Origin: Oceanihabitans iliipiscarium
Lineage (GTDB): Bacteria; Bacteroidota; Bacteroidia; Flavobacteriales; Flavobacteriaceae
Reading direction: 5' to 3'
Length of the DNA: 64,000 nt
NCBI RefSeq assembly: GCF_042686125.1
Contig: NZ_JBHUOV010000007.1
Coordinates: forward strand, 124,001-188,000
The notes beneath the pieces are model-generated. The model was not told the DNA's origin. It did not search any database and saw only the letters and a program-made list of their open reading frames with translations. The number at the start of each line of letters is the position of its first letter. Position 1 is the first letter of the stretch. Positions 50,920 to 59,022 of this stretch are shown here, piece by piece. Made by a program: the position numbers and the translations under genes.

Positions 50920-53136
50920 TTATACTCTTTTAACCTTATCAATTCCATTAATTTTTTTAAGGTTATCCATGAGTTTTGTTAATAAGTTTTTGTTTGCAAC
51001 AACGACATTAATTTTTCCTGAAAAGACGCCGTCATCGCTTTGAAAGCTTATACTTTTCATATTCACATGCATGTTTGAGGAAATTACTTTTGTGATATTA
51101 TTGACTAAGCCAAGATTATCAATTCCAGATAGTATTATTTGTGCAGCAAACTCTTGTTGAGAGGAGTCGATCCATTTCGCGGACATGATTCTGTAAGCAT
51201 AATTAGATTGTAAGGAAACAGCATTCGGGCAGTTTTTTTTGTGTACTTTAATTCCTTCATTAACCGTTAAAAACCCAAACACACGATCTCCTGGAATAGG
51301 GTTACAACAATTGGCTAATTTATAGTCTAATTTTTCTTCTTCTTTACCAAAAACTAATTGGTCGTATTTAGTTGTTATTTCATCTTTGTCAAGCTCTTCT
51401 TTAGGGATGTTTTGTTTTCTGGAAATTTTATTTTTAATATAGCTCATTAAGGCATTGCTTCTAGACGAAGCATAGTCTTTAAGCATCATATTGTCTATAG
51501 ATCCAGAACCTACACGATAAAATAAATCTAAACTTGTTTTAAGTTTAAAATGATTAACCATCTCGTTCACAGAATTCTCATTTAAAGTAATCTTGAGTTG
51601 TTTTAGTTTACGTCTCAATATTTCTTTACCATCTTCTGCAATTCGTTTAGTATCTTCTTTTAAAGCAGATTTTATTTTTCCTCTTGCTCTGGCAGTTGTT
51701 GCATAATCAAGCCAGTTAGAATTCGGTTTTGCACTTTCTGAAGTTAATATATCAACCTGATCACCATTTTTAAGTTCATGGCTTAAAGGCACTAATTTAC
51801 CATTTACTTTTGCACCTCTAGTCTTCATGCCGACTTCGGTATGAATACTAAAAGCAAAGTCTAAAGGTGTAGCACCTTTAGGTAATGACTTTAAATCGCC
51901 TTTTGGGGTGAAAACGAAAATTTCTTTAGAATAGAGATTAAGTTTAAATTGTTCAACAAAATCTACTGCATTAGACTCGTGATTTTCAAGAGCTTCTTGT
52001 AATCGATTAATCCAAGTTTCTAAACTGTCTTCTTCTTTTTTCTCTTTGTTTTTGTATTTATAATGTGCAGCATAACCTTTTTCAGCAATCTCGTTCATAC
52101 GTTCGCTACGGATTTGTACTTCAACCCATCTTCCTTTTGGCCCCATTACTGTAATATGTAATGCTTCATAACCCGTAGATTTAGGAGAGGAAATCCAATC
52201 GCGAAGCCTTGTTGGGTTGGGTCTAAAATGATCTGTTACTATGGAATAAATTTTCCAAGCGAGAAACTTTTCGTTTTCTTGATCGCTTTTGTAAATAATT
52301 CGTACAGCAAACTTGTCATAAACTTCATCAAAAGTTACACCTTGAGCGACCATTTTTTTTCGGATAGAAAAAATAGATTTTGGCCTTCCTTTTATATCAT
52401 AATTTAGGTTTTCTTTATCTAGAGAACTTTGAATAACCTTATTAAATTCATTTATATAAGCATCTTGTTCCTCTTTGCTTTCCTTCATTTTAAACAAAAT
52501 ATCATTATAGACTTCAGGTTCGGTGTATTTTAAACCTAAGTCTTCTAATTCTGTTTTAATGTTATAAAGACCAATTCTGTGTGCTAAAGGTGCGTAAATG
52601 TATAGGGTTTCACTTGCAATTTTGACTTGTTTGTCTGAGCGCATAGACTCCATAGTCTGCATATTATGCAAACGATCTGCTATTTTAATAATGATGACGC
52701 GAACATCATCATTAAGAGTGAGTAGCATTTTTCTGAAGTTTTCAGCTTGCATAGACACATCCATGTCTTTTTTAAGCGAAGAAATTTTCGTCAAACCATC
52801 AACTATTCTAGCAACAGTTTCTCCAAATAATCGTTCAATATCTTGAATGGAATATTCTTCATTGTCCTCAACAACATCATGAAGTAAAGCAGCAGCAATA
52901 GACGTCGCATCTAAACCAATTTCTTGAGCGACAATTTTAGCAACAGCAATAGGATGAAAAATATAAGCTTCACCAGATTTTCTCCGTTGATCTTTATGTG
53001 CGTCAAGTGCAACGTCAAAAGCTTTTCTGATTAACTTTTTATCTTCAGCTGAAAGCGTTCTATAGCTGACCTTAAGCAATTCTTTGTATGCTTTGGTAAT
53101 GGCTAAATTTTCTTTTTCTAATTCTACTGTCGTCAT
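50920..53136 (-). CDS. spoT: Bifunctional (p)ppGpp synthetase/hydrolase (RelA/SpoT family)
   Basis: The stringent-response enzyme that makes and degrades (p)ppGpp. The 738-residue protein has the full long-RSH layout. The hydrolase HD domain (about 45-190) has HP at 61-62 and HD at 86-87 in AAALLHDVVEDNE. The synthetase (about 245-360) has YDKFAVRIIY, STGYEALHITV and catalytic Glu in WVEVQIRSE. A TGS domain (about 400-460; IFVFTPKGDLKSLPKGATPLDFAF), a conserved-cysteine segment (NCCNPIPGD) and an ACT domain (about 660-738) follow. Both active sites look intact, so it is likely bifunctional. It lies 79 bases after the M48 gene and leads spoT-fur-purA. Confidence 0.97.
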   Translation of the reverse strand: MTTVELEKENLAITKAYKELLKVSYRTLSAEDKKLIRKAFDVALDAHKDQRRKSGEAYIFHPIAVAKIVAQEIGLDATSIAAALLHDVVEDNEEYSIQDIERLFGETVARIVDGLTKISSLKKDMDVSMQAENFRKMLLTLNDDVRVIIIKIADRLHNMQTMESMRSDKQVKIASETLYIYAPLAHRIGLYNIKTELEDLGLKYTEPEVYNDILFKMKESKEEQDAYINEFNKVIQSSLDKENLNYDIKGRPKSIFSIRKKMVAQGVTFDEVYDKFAVRIIYKSDQENEKFLAWKIYSIVTDHFRPNPTRLRDWISSPKSTGYEALHITVMGPKGRWVEVQIRSERMNEIAEKGYAAHYKYKNKEKKEEDSLETWINRLQEALENHESNAVDFVEQFKLNLYSKEIFVFTPKGDLKSLPKGATPLDFAFSIHTEVGMKTRGAKVNGKLVPLSHELKNGDQVDILTSESAKPNSNWLDYATTARARGKIKSALKEDTKRIAEDGKEILRRKLKQLKITLNENSVNEMVNHFKLKTSLDLFYRVGSGSIDNMMLKDYASSRSNALMSYIKNKISRKQNIPKEELDKDEITTKYDQLVFGKEEEKLDYKLANCCNPIPGDRVFGFLTVNEGIKVHKKNCPNAVSLQSNYAYRIMSAKWIDSSQQEFAAQIILSGIDNLGLVNNITKVISSNMHVNMKSISFQSDDGVFSGKINVVVANKNLLTKLMDNLKKINGIDKVKRV

Positions 53137-53215
53137 AAGTATTAAAAATAGTATAAAGAAAATTAATGGACAACCCTTTTGGGTTTAAAATTGAAGGAAT
53201 ATATCGTCTAAAATA

Positions 53216-54448
53216 TTATCGTCTTAAATTTTGTATTCGTTCCAGTAAAGTGGGATGTGAGTAATGCATAAACACATATGCTTTGTGTGGTGTTAAATTG
53301 CTTAAGCTGTTTTTGGATAGCTTTTTTAGTGATGAAATTAAGGGTTCGGCTTTATATGTTGTTTTGGCATAATTATCGGCTTGATATTCGAATGTTCTTG
53401 AAAACCAATTCATGAGAAGTCCAGTGATTTCTGAAAGTGGACTATACAAAATTCCGAAGGCAATTAATCCAATATGAAAGCTTGGAGTTTCGACACCCAA
53501 GGCTTGAGATAAAATAGGTTCTTTAATAAATAAAGAAAGAATATAAAGTGTGAAACCAGTAAGTAGAACTGAAGCGATTAAATTAAAAATAATATGTCTT
53601 TTTTTATAGTGGCCAACTTCATGTGCAAGCACTGCAACAATTTCATCTTCATCTAAATCATTTATCAAAGTGTCGTAAAGTGTCACTCTTTTTTCGCTAC
53701 CAAAACCAGAAAAATAGGCATTGGCTTTGGTACTTCGTTTTGAGCCATCAATGACAAAAATTTTATCGAGTTTAAATCCGACAGTTTGCGCATAAGCAGA
53801 AATTTGATCTCTTAAACTCCCTGATTCTAATGGTGTTTGTTTATTGAATAAAGGGACGATTAGTCGTGAATAAAACATATTCATAAAGACCGTAAAAAAC
53901 GTCATTAAAGCCCAAGCATAGAGCCAAAAGTCATTGCCTGTGGTCTGATAAAACCAAAGTATTGCTGTAAGGATAATTCCGCCAAGAATGGCCATCATAA
54001 ACCAACTCTTAATCTTGTCTAACCAAAATGTTTTTTTAGTGGTTTTATTAAATCCGAATTGTTCTTCAATAACAAACGTCTTATAATAACTAAAAGGTGT
54101 TGTAATGATATCGCTTCCAATCATTATAATACCAAAAAAAATTAGTGCAATGATTGTAGGATGTTCACTATAGCTTCTAGCAATATTATCAATGGCTTCA
54201 AAACCATCAAAAACTAAAAAACCTAGTGTTAATAAAATTGAAAAAGTAGAGGTTAAAATTCCGAATTTATAATTAATCTGTTTGTAATCTTGAGATTTTT
54301 CATATTCAGCTTCATCATAAACATCTCGTAATTCTTGAGGCACAACATCTTTAAAATGCTTTGCATTTAAGGCGTCTAGAATTTTATCAACTATAAAGTC
54401 AATAATTAAAATGGCGATGATAATATAAAATAGAGTTGTGGCTGTCAT
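53216..54448 (-). CDS. M48 family (Ste24/CAAX protease-like) zinc metallopeptidase
   Basis: A 410-residue integral membrane zinc protease. About seven hydrophobic segments are visible. The zinc site HEVGH (276-280, in VLAHEVGHYKKRH) follows the domain start KANAYFSGFGSEKRVTLYDT, and a third ligand Glu lies in RTFEYQADNYAK (about 355), all typical of Ste24/HtpX. In eukaryotes the relative cleaves CAAX proteins; in bacteria the substrates are mostly unknown and may be membrane-protein fragments. Its ATG is 3 bases after the stop of the TrmH-like gene, so the two are co-transcribed. Confidence 0.95.
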   Translation of the reverse strand: MTATTLFYIIIAILIIDFIVDKILDALNAKHFKDVVPQELRDVYDEAEYEKSQDYKQINYKFGILTSTFSILLTLGFLVFDGFEAIDNIARSYSEHPTIIALIFFGIIMIGSDIITTPFSYYKTFVIEEQFGFNKTTKKTFWLDKIKSWFMMAILGGIILTAILWFYQTTGNDFWLYAWALMTFFTVFMNMFYSRLIVPLFNKQTPLESGSLRDQISAYAQTVGFKLDKIFVIDGSKRSTKANAYFSGFGSEKRVTLYDTLINDLDEDEIVAVLAHEVGHYKKRHIIFNLIASVLLTGFTLYILSLFIKEPILSQALGVETPSFHIGLIAFGILYSPLSEITGLLMNWFSRTFEYQADNYAKTTYKAEPLISSLKKLSKNSLSNLTPHKAYVFMHYSHPTLLERIQNLRR

Positions 54449-54451
54449 GTG

Positions 54452-55252
54452 CTATTTAAAATGGCGTTGTCTTTTCGCTTCAAAAATAAGAATTCCTGCA
54501 GCAACAGAAACATTCATAGAATCTATTTCTCCTTGCATAGGGATAATTATATTTTGAGTCGCATATTTTAACCACTCCTCACTTAAGCCAGTTGCTTCGG
54601 TACCAACTACAAAAGCTGTTGCTTTGGTAAAATCTTGCGTATGATAGTCTGCACTTGCTTGTAAAGCTGCGCAATAAATATTAATGTTCTTGTCTTTTAA
54701 AAACTGAATGATTTCTGAGGTGCTTCCAGTGGCAACCTGATTGGTAAACACACAACCTACACTAGATCGAATAATGTTTGGATTATATAAATCGGTTTTT
54801 GGATTGGCTATAATAACTGCATCTACATTGGCCGCATCTGATGTACGAAGTAATGCACCTATATTTCCAGGTTTTTCAGGTGCTTCAGCAATTAAAATAA
54901 GAGGGTTTGGGGTGTTGAATTTTATGTTTTCTATGGAATTCGCTTTTGTTTTTGCTATAGCAATTATACCTTCTGTGGTATCTCTGTGTGCTAATTTTTG
55001 ATACACGTCTTTAGAAACTTCTACAACGTTTAGCTGAGGGGTTGTTAAGTTGTTGAGCTGGTTTTCTGAAAATAGTTCTGGATAAAATAAAATAGTGTCT
55101 ATTTCATAATCGCCTTTAATAGCCAAAGATATTTCACGAAGCCCTTCGATTAAAAACAATTGTGACTGTTTTCTAACTTTAGATTTTTCTTTTAAAAGGA
55201 CAAGTTCCTTAATATAAGGGTTTTTAGCACTTGTTATTTGTTTGAAAGCCAT
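54452..55252 (-). CDS. TrmH/SpoU family RNA 2'-O-ribose methyltransferase
   Basis: A 266-residue SPOUT-fold methyltransferase that uses S-adenosylmethionine to methylate a ribose 2'-OH in rRNA or tRNA; the site is unknown. The N-terminal substrate-binding domain (SpoU_sub_bind-like; NPYIKELVLLKEK, FLIEGLREI) is followed by the knotted catalytic domain with LIAEAPEKPGNIGALLRTSD, IRSSVGCVFTNQV, VVGTEATGLSEEW and IPMQGEIDSMNVSVAAGI. The start at 55252 (MAFKQITS) is chosen because an exact -7 box ends 23 bases upstream; the longer frame starts inside that box. Translationally close to the M48 gene. Confidence 0.94.
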   Translation of the reverse strand: MAFKQITSAKNPYIKELVLLKEKSKVRKQSQLFLIEGLREISLAIKGDYEIDTILFYPELFSENQLNNLTTPQLNVVEVSKDVYQKLAHRDTTEGIIAIAKTKANSIENIKFNTPNPLILIAEAPEKPGNIGALLRTSDAANVDAVIIANPKTDLYNPNIIRSSVGCVFTNQVATGSTSEIIQFLKDKNINIYCAALQASADYHTQDFTKATAFVVGTEATGLSEEWLKYATQNIIIPMQGEIDSMNVSVAAGILIFEAKRQRHFK

Positions 55253-55275
55253 TAATTCACGTATCTTTAATGGCA

Positions 55276-55283
55276 CAAAGTTA
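55276..55283 (-). promoter_or_regulatory. -7 box (TAACTTTG) of the methyltransferase-M48 operon
   Basis: An exact TAnnTTTG match on the minus strand ending 23 bases before the ATG at 55252. It sits in the 38-base gap shared with the divergent T9SS gene at 55291 and overlaps the region that gene's longer frame would use. Confidence 0.6.
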
Positions 55284-55290
55284 TACTATT

Positions 55291-56733
55291 ATGAAACAAA
55301 AAGTACTTTTTTTATTAATTATACCAATGAGTTTTATGATGTATGCTGTAGAAGGTTTTTCTTTTGAAACTTATACAGATGAGTGCTATGACGACGCTTC
55401 GTTTTTTATGACACCAAATTGTGGAGGTGGAACAGCGACTATAACTGGTGATTTAGGAGGTAGTTTTGCTTTTAATCCAATTCCTTCGGATGGTGCTGCG
55501 ATTTCTCCAATTACAGGAGAAGTGGTTTTTGGTGTATCTGGGGCTACTTATTCTGTGGAATATACTACAGCTGGACCATCACCAGAAACGTCTATCCAAA
55601 TTTTTACTGTGTTAATTAATGATGATGCTAGCTTTTTTATGACCCCAAACTGTGGTGGTGCAACAGCAACTATTACTGGTGATCTAGGTGGCGTCTTTGC
55701 TTTTAATCCTATAGTAGGAGATGGTGCAGTAATAGACCCAATAACTGGCGTAATTTCTGAAGGCTCTCACGGGACTACCTATACAGTAATGTATACTACT
55801 TGGGGAGATTGCCCAGACTCATCATTAGAAAACGTTACAGTATTTACATCACCAGAAATTGTAACACCTACAGCAATACAAGCATGTACTGTTGGAGGTA
55901 TTACGGAATATAATTTAGATTCTAGAACAGATGAAATATTAAATGGGAGCGTTGATGTTTCTCTAACTTTTCATGAATCTTTTAGCGATGCTGCAAATGG
56001 AATTAACGCATTGACTTCGCCTTATATCAATACTGTTAGTAATCAAATCCTTTTTGTTAGAGGAGAGGATTTAGTCTCCGGATGTTATTCAATTGTAGAA
56101 TTAGAACTAATTGCTGTGGATTGTTTAGATACAGACACAGATGGTGTCATAGATGCTGATGAAGACATTAATCGTAATGGCAATTTAGATGATGATGATA
56201 CTGATATGGATTCTATTCCTAATTATTTAGATAATGATGATGATGGCGACCTTGTAGACACGATTGATGAAATAAGTATTGTTGATGGAAGAACTATGCA
56301 TGATTTTATAGATACTGATGGTGATTTAATTGAGAATTATTTAGACGATGATGATGATGGAGATGGCGTTTTAACTGTAGATGAAGATTATAATAATAAT
56401 GGCAACCCTACTGACGATGATACCAATTCAAATAGTATTCCAGATTATTTAGACAGCACAGTAGCTTTAAGTATAAATACCTTTAATTTTAATAGCTATT
56501 TGCTGTATCCTAATCCAACTAAAACATTTGTAAATATTGAGTTTAATACTAATGTTAGTGAAAAGATTAACGTTAATATTTATGATGTTCAAGGCAAATT
56601 AGTATTGAATGTAAACAGTAAAATAGATGGCCATAAAGTTCAATTGGATGTGTCTTATTTGTCTAAAGGCATGTACTTTGTAGAATTAAAAAACAACCAT
56701 TTTAAAACGGTTGAAAAACTTATTGTTGAATAG
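55291..56733 (+). CDS. Secreted T9SS type A protein with calcium-binding (thrombospondin type 3-like) repeats
   Basis: A 480-residue exported protein. The ATG at 55291 gives a clean signal peptide (MKQKVLFLLIIPMSFMMYA); the frame extends to 55270, but this lies in the opposing promoter. Two copies of a 75-residue unit (DASFFMTPNCGG, ATITGDLGG, FAFNPI) fill residues about 30-190. One CD-x-G type repeat follows. Residues about 280-390 are a run of acidic D-x-D-x-D-G turns (LDTDTDGVIDADED, NDDDGD, DDDDDGDGV) like thrombospondin type 3 or EF-hand-like calcium sites. A type A sorting domain ends it (YPNPTKTFVNIEFN, VNIYDVQGKLVL, KGMYFVELKN). Likely secreted or surface-bound; ligand unknown. The first codons lie 38 bases from the divergent methyltransferase gene. 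Confidence 0.88.
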   Translation: MKQKVLFLLIIPMSFMMYAVEGFSFETYTDECYDDASFFMTPNCGGGTATITGDLGGSFAFNPIPSDGAAISPITGEVVFGVSGATYSVEYTTAGPSPETSIQIFTVLINDDASFFMTPNCGGATATITGDLGGVFAFNPIVGDGAVIDPITGVISEGSHGTTYTVMYTTWGDCPDSSLENVTVFTSPEIVTPTAIQACTVGGITEYNLDSRTDEILNGSVDVSLTFHESFSDAANGINALTSPYINTVSNQILFVRGEDLVSGCYSIVELELIAVDCLDTDTDGVIDADEDINRNGNLDDDDTDMDSIPNYLDNDDDGDLVDTIDEISIVDGRTMHDFIDTDGDLIENYLDDDDDGDGVLTVDEDYNNNGNPTDDDTNSNSIPDYLDSTVALSINTFNFNSYLLYPNPTKTFVNIEFNTNVSEKINVNIYDVQGKLVLNVNSKIDGHKVQLDVSYLSKGMYFVELKNNHFKTVEKLIVE

Positions 56734-56757
56734 CGCCATACGTTAAACTTAAGTTAT

Positions 56758-56787
56758 AAAAGCTTTCGTAATTCGGAAGCTTTTTTT
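56758..56787 (+). terminator. Rho-independent terminator after the T9SS type A gene
   Basis: AAAAGCTTTCG pairs with CGGAAGCTTTT (one G-U) around a 5-base loop, followed by a T-run on the plus strand, 25 bases after the stop codon. Confidence 0.85.
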
Positions 56788-56842
56788 GTAATGTTTATTT
56801 TCGCCTTTCGACAAAGTTTCAAACCAATAAACAAATCAATTA

Positions 56843-57652
56843 ATGAAAAATTACATTTTTGCGATTACCCTTTTATTTGCTTTTTCAGCATGTAAAGATA
56901 ACAACACAACGTCTAAAGCTTTAGATTCTAAAGAGTCTACTAAAGAGATTGTTAAAGAAGAAGCTATTAATTATCCAGAAAACCTCGTTAAAGTTTTTAG
57001 TGCACATGGTGGAATTGACGCCTGGAAATCTATGAAATCTTTAGCTTTTACCATGGAGAAACCAGACGGAAAAGAAGTGACGACAACAAACCTAAATTCT
57101 AGAGAAGCTTTAATTGAAAGCTCAGCATCAATCATAGGCTATGATGGTAAGCAAGCCTGGTTTGTAAATAAAACAGAAGACGAGTATAAAGGTTATGAAC
57201 CTAAATACTATTATAATCTTATGTTTTATTTTTATGCAATGCCTTTTATTTTATCTGATGATGGTATTAATTATGCAGATGCAGAGCCTTTAGTCTTTGA
57301 AGGCGTTACTTATCCTGGAATACAGGTTACCTATGATGCAGGAGTTGGTGAAACACCAGAAGATCGTTATGTATTATATTACAATCCTACAACCTACCAA
57401 ATGGAGTGGTTGGGTTATACGGTTTCTTTTGTTCCTGGAATTGATAAAAAAGAATTGCATTTTAGAAAGTATAGCGAATGGCAAAAAGTTAATGGTTTAC
57501 TCTTACCTAAGACAATAGTAAGTTATGGGTTTAAAGATGATAAACCAACTGAAGCTAAGAAAAGTACAGATTTTATTGATATTCAAGTTTCCGATGAGAC
57601 TATAGCATCTAGCAAATTTGCTAAACCAGAGGAAGGTGAATTTGTAGAGTAG
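56843..57652 (+). CDS. Lipoprotein of DUF6503-like family
   Basis: A 269-residue exported protein. The signal peptide MKNYIFAITLLFAFSAC ends at Cys17, a lipobox (FSAC), so it is probably anchored to a membrane by lipidation. The mature part has a low-complexity lysine/glutamate linker to about residue 45, then FSAHGGIDAWKSMKSLAF and IIGYDGKQAWFVNKT. These, with LYYNPTTYQMEWLGYTV and the late VNGLLLPKTIVSYGF, are characteristic of DUF6503 and similar LolA/LolB-like folds. Function unknown. A near-match -7 box (TATTTTCG, 56796-56803) lies 40 bases upstream. A perfect terminator follows the stop. Confidence 0.8.
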   Translation: MKNYIFAITLLFAFSACKDNNTTSKALDSKESTKEIVKEEAINYPENLVKVFSAHGGIDAWKSMKSLAFTMEKPDGKEVTTTNLNSREALIESSASIIGYDGKQAWFVNKTEDEYKGYEPKYYYNLMFYFYAMPFILSDDGINYADAEPLVFEGVTYPGIQVTYDAGVGETPEDRYVLYYNPTTYQMEWLGYTVSFVPGIDKKELHFRKYSEWQKVNGLLLPKTIVSYGFKDDKPTEAKKSTDFIDIQVSDETIASSKFAKPEEGEFVE

Positions 57653-57666
57653 TATTAATACCACAT

Positions 57667-57694
57667 AAAAAGAGAGCCAATTGGCTCTCTTTTT
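57667..57694. terminator. Symmetric bidirectional terminator between lipoprotein and amidohydrolase genes
   Basis: AAAAGAGAGCCAA continues directly into TTGGCTCTCTTTTT, a near-perfect 13-bp palindrome with T-runs on both strands. It sits between two convergent stops (57652 and 57697). Confidence 0.92.
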
Positions 57695-57696
57695 AC

Positions 57697-59010
57697 TTAC
57701 TCTTTATATTTTTTAGAATATCTTTCATTTAATTCTGTTTGGTGCGTTTCTAAACTAATATCACGCCCTTGAATAAAAGCACGAGTGAGTTTGTTGGTTC
57801 GCATATCTAAAGCATCACCTTCACTAATAAAAAGAGTGGCGTCTTTCCCCGTTTCTAATGTTCCGCAAAAATCATCTATACCTAAAATTTGTGCTGTGTT
57901 ACTTGTAATGAGTTTTAAAGCTTCTTCTTTATCTAAACCATAAGCCACACATGTTCCAGCATAAAATGGTAAGTTTCTAGAGTTCATACGTTCCATACGT
58001 CCACCATTAGCTTCTAATCCAACAAGTATATCATTATCCACTAAAATTTTTGCCATTTTAAAAGGAAGATCATAATCTTCATCATCACTAGTTGGTCTAG
58101 AGTGCACACGTTTAAGTAGTATTGGAATATTATTTTGTTTCAACAGATTTACGACTTGATGTGCTTGATAACCGCCAACAATCACCATATTCTTTATATT
58201 ATTGGCTTTAGAAAATTCAATAGCATCAGTAATGCCTTTAGCGTCATTAACATGAATGTAAAGTTTTTGAGAGCCACTTATTATATTCTGCATTGCTTCA
58301 AAAGGTAGATGTTTAGATGGCTTTTCTCCATTTTGATAGGCTTTATTTTGAAGAAAATAATCGTTAAGTTCTTCAACTTGTTTTGTGTAATCTTTATTAG
58401 GCTTTAAATGTGAAGGTTCGCCTAGCCACCAACGTCCTCTTGAATATGGACTTGGCCAGTTTAAATGCAAACCATCATCTACCTTTAAAGCCGCATCTTC
58501 CCAATTCCAAGCGTCAAATTGTACAATAGAAGAGGTTCCAGAAATGCGTCCGCCTTGTGGCGTTATTTGACCTATAAGAACTCCATTAGGTCGCATAGAT
58601 TCAACTACTTTAGATTCAGCATTATAGGCGATTAAACTACGTATATGAGGATTCATGCTCCCAATCTCATCATTGTCTTGAGTCGCTCTTACAGCATCAA
58701 TTTCTCCTAAACCCAAAGTTGAGTTTGGAACAATAAAACCTGGATATACATGTTTGCCTTCAGCTTTAATGATATCCATGTTTGAAAAATCCATTTTAAT
58801 CACTCTGGAATCTCCAACGGTTTCAATTTTTCCGTTTTTAAAAACGATAATGCTATGAGTGATGACTTCGCCATTTCCAATATGTGCTGTTGCTCCAATA
58901 ATTGCAATTGCTTTTTCTTTGGTTTGTTTAGAAGCTGGAGTTTGTTGCGCTATACTTATTGAAGAACACAATAAAAAAGCTGCTAAAATGTAATGATTTA
59001 ATTTTTTCAT
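57697..59010 (-). CDS. Exported amidohydrolase-like protein lacking the HxH metal motif
   Basis: A 437-residue protein of the imidazolonepropionase-like amidohydrolase group, with a signal peptide (HYILAAFLLCSSISIAQQ). It starts with the usual beta-sandwich (AIIGATAHIGNGEVITHS, FKNGKIETVG) and ends with the matching strand (LITSNTAQILGIDDFCGTLE, GKDATLFISEGD). At the place where catalysts have a D-x-H-x-H metal site it reads GFIVPNSTLGLG (residues 91-102), with no histidine pair. The later metal-binding Asp region (GLEANGGRMERM) is also unlike active members. It is probably a non-catalytic partner of the 991-residue protein whose gene ends 12 bases upstream. Not a frameshift: the frame is intact and full length. 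Confidence 0.85.
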   Translation of the reverse strand: MKKLNHYILAAFLLCSSISIAQQTPASKQTKEKAIAIIGATAHIGNGEVITHSIIVFKNGKIETVGDSRVIKMDFSNMDIIKAEGKHVYPGFIVPNSTLGLGEIDAVRATQDNDEIGSMNPHIRSLIAYNAESKVVESMRPNGVLIGQITPQGGRISGTSSIVQFDAWNWEDAALKVDDGLHLNWPSPYSRGRWWLGEPSHLKPNKDYTKQVEELNDYFLQNKAYQNGEKPSKHLPFEAMQNIISGSQKLYIHVNDAKGITDAIEFSKANNIKNMVIVGGYQAHQVVNLLKQNNIPILLKRVHSRPTSDDEDYDLPFKMAKILVDNDILVGLEANGGRMERMNSRNLPFYAGTCVAYGLDKEEALKLITSNTAQILGIDDFCGTLETGKDATLFISEGDALDMRTNKLTRAFIQGRDISLETHQTELNERYSKKYKE

Positions 59011-59022
59011 CTTTTTTGTTTT

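Noticed and set aside
53174..53187. Small hairpin AACCC-TTTT-GGGTT between the M48 and spoT genes, considered as a terminator
   Set aside because: Only five base pairs with no T-run on the minus strand; the genes are probably still linked or spoT has an unrecognised promoter.
57697..59010. Frameshifted or truncated amidohydrolase pseudogene
   Set aside because: The frame is intact, with signal peptide and both ends of the fold present; the missing HxH is a substitution, not damage.
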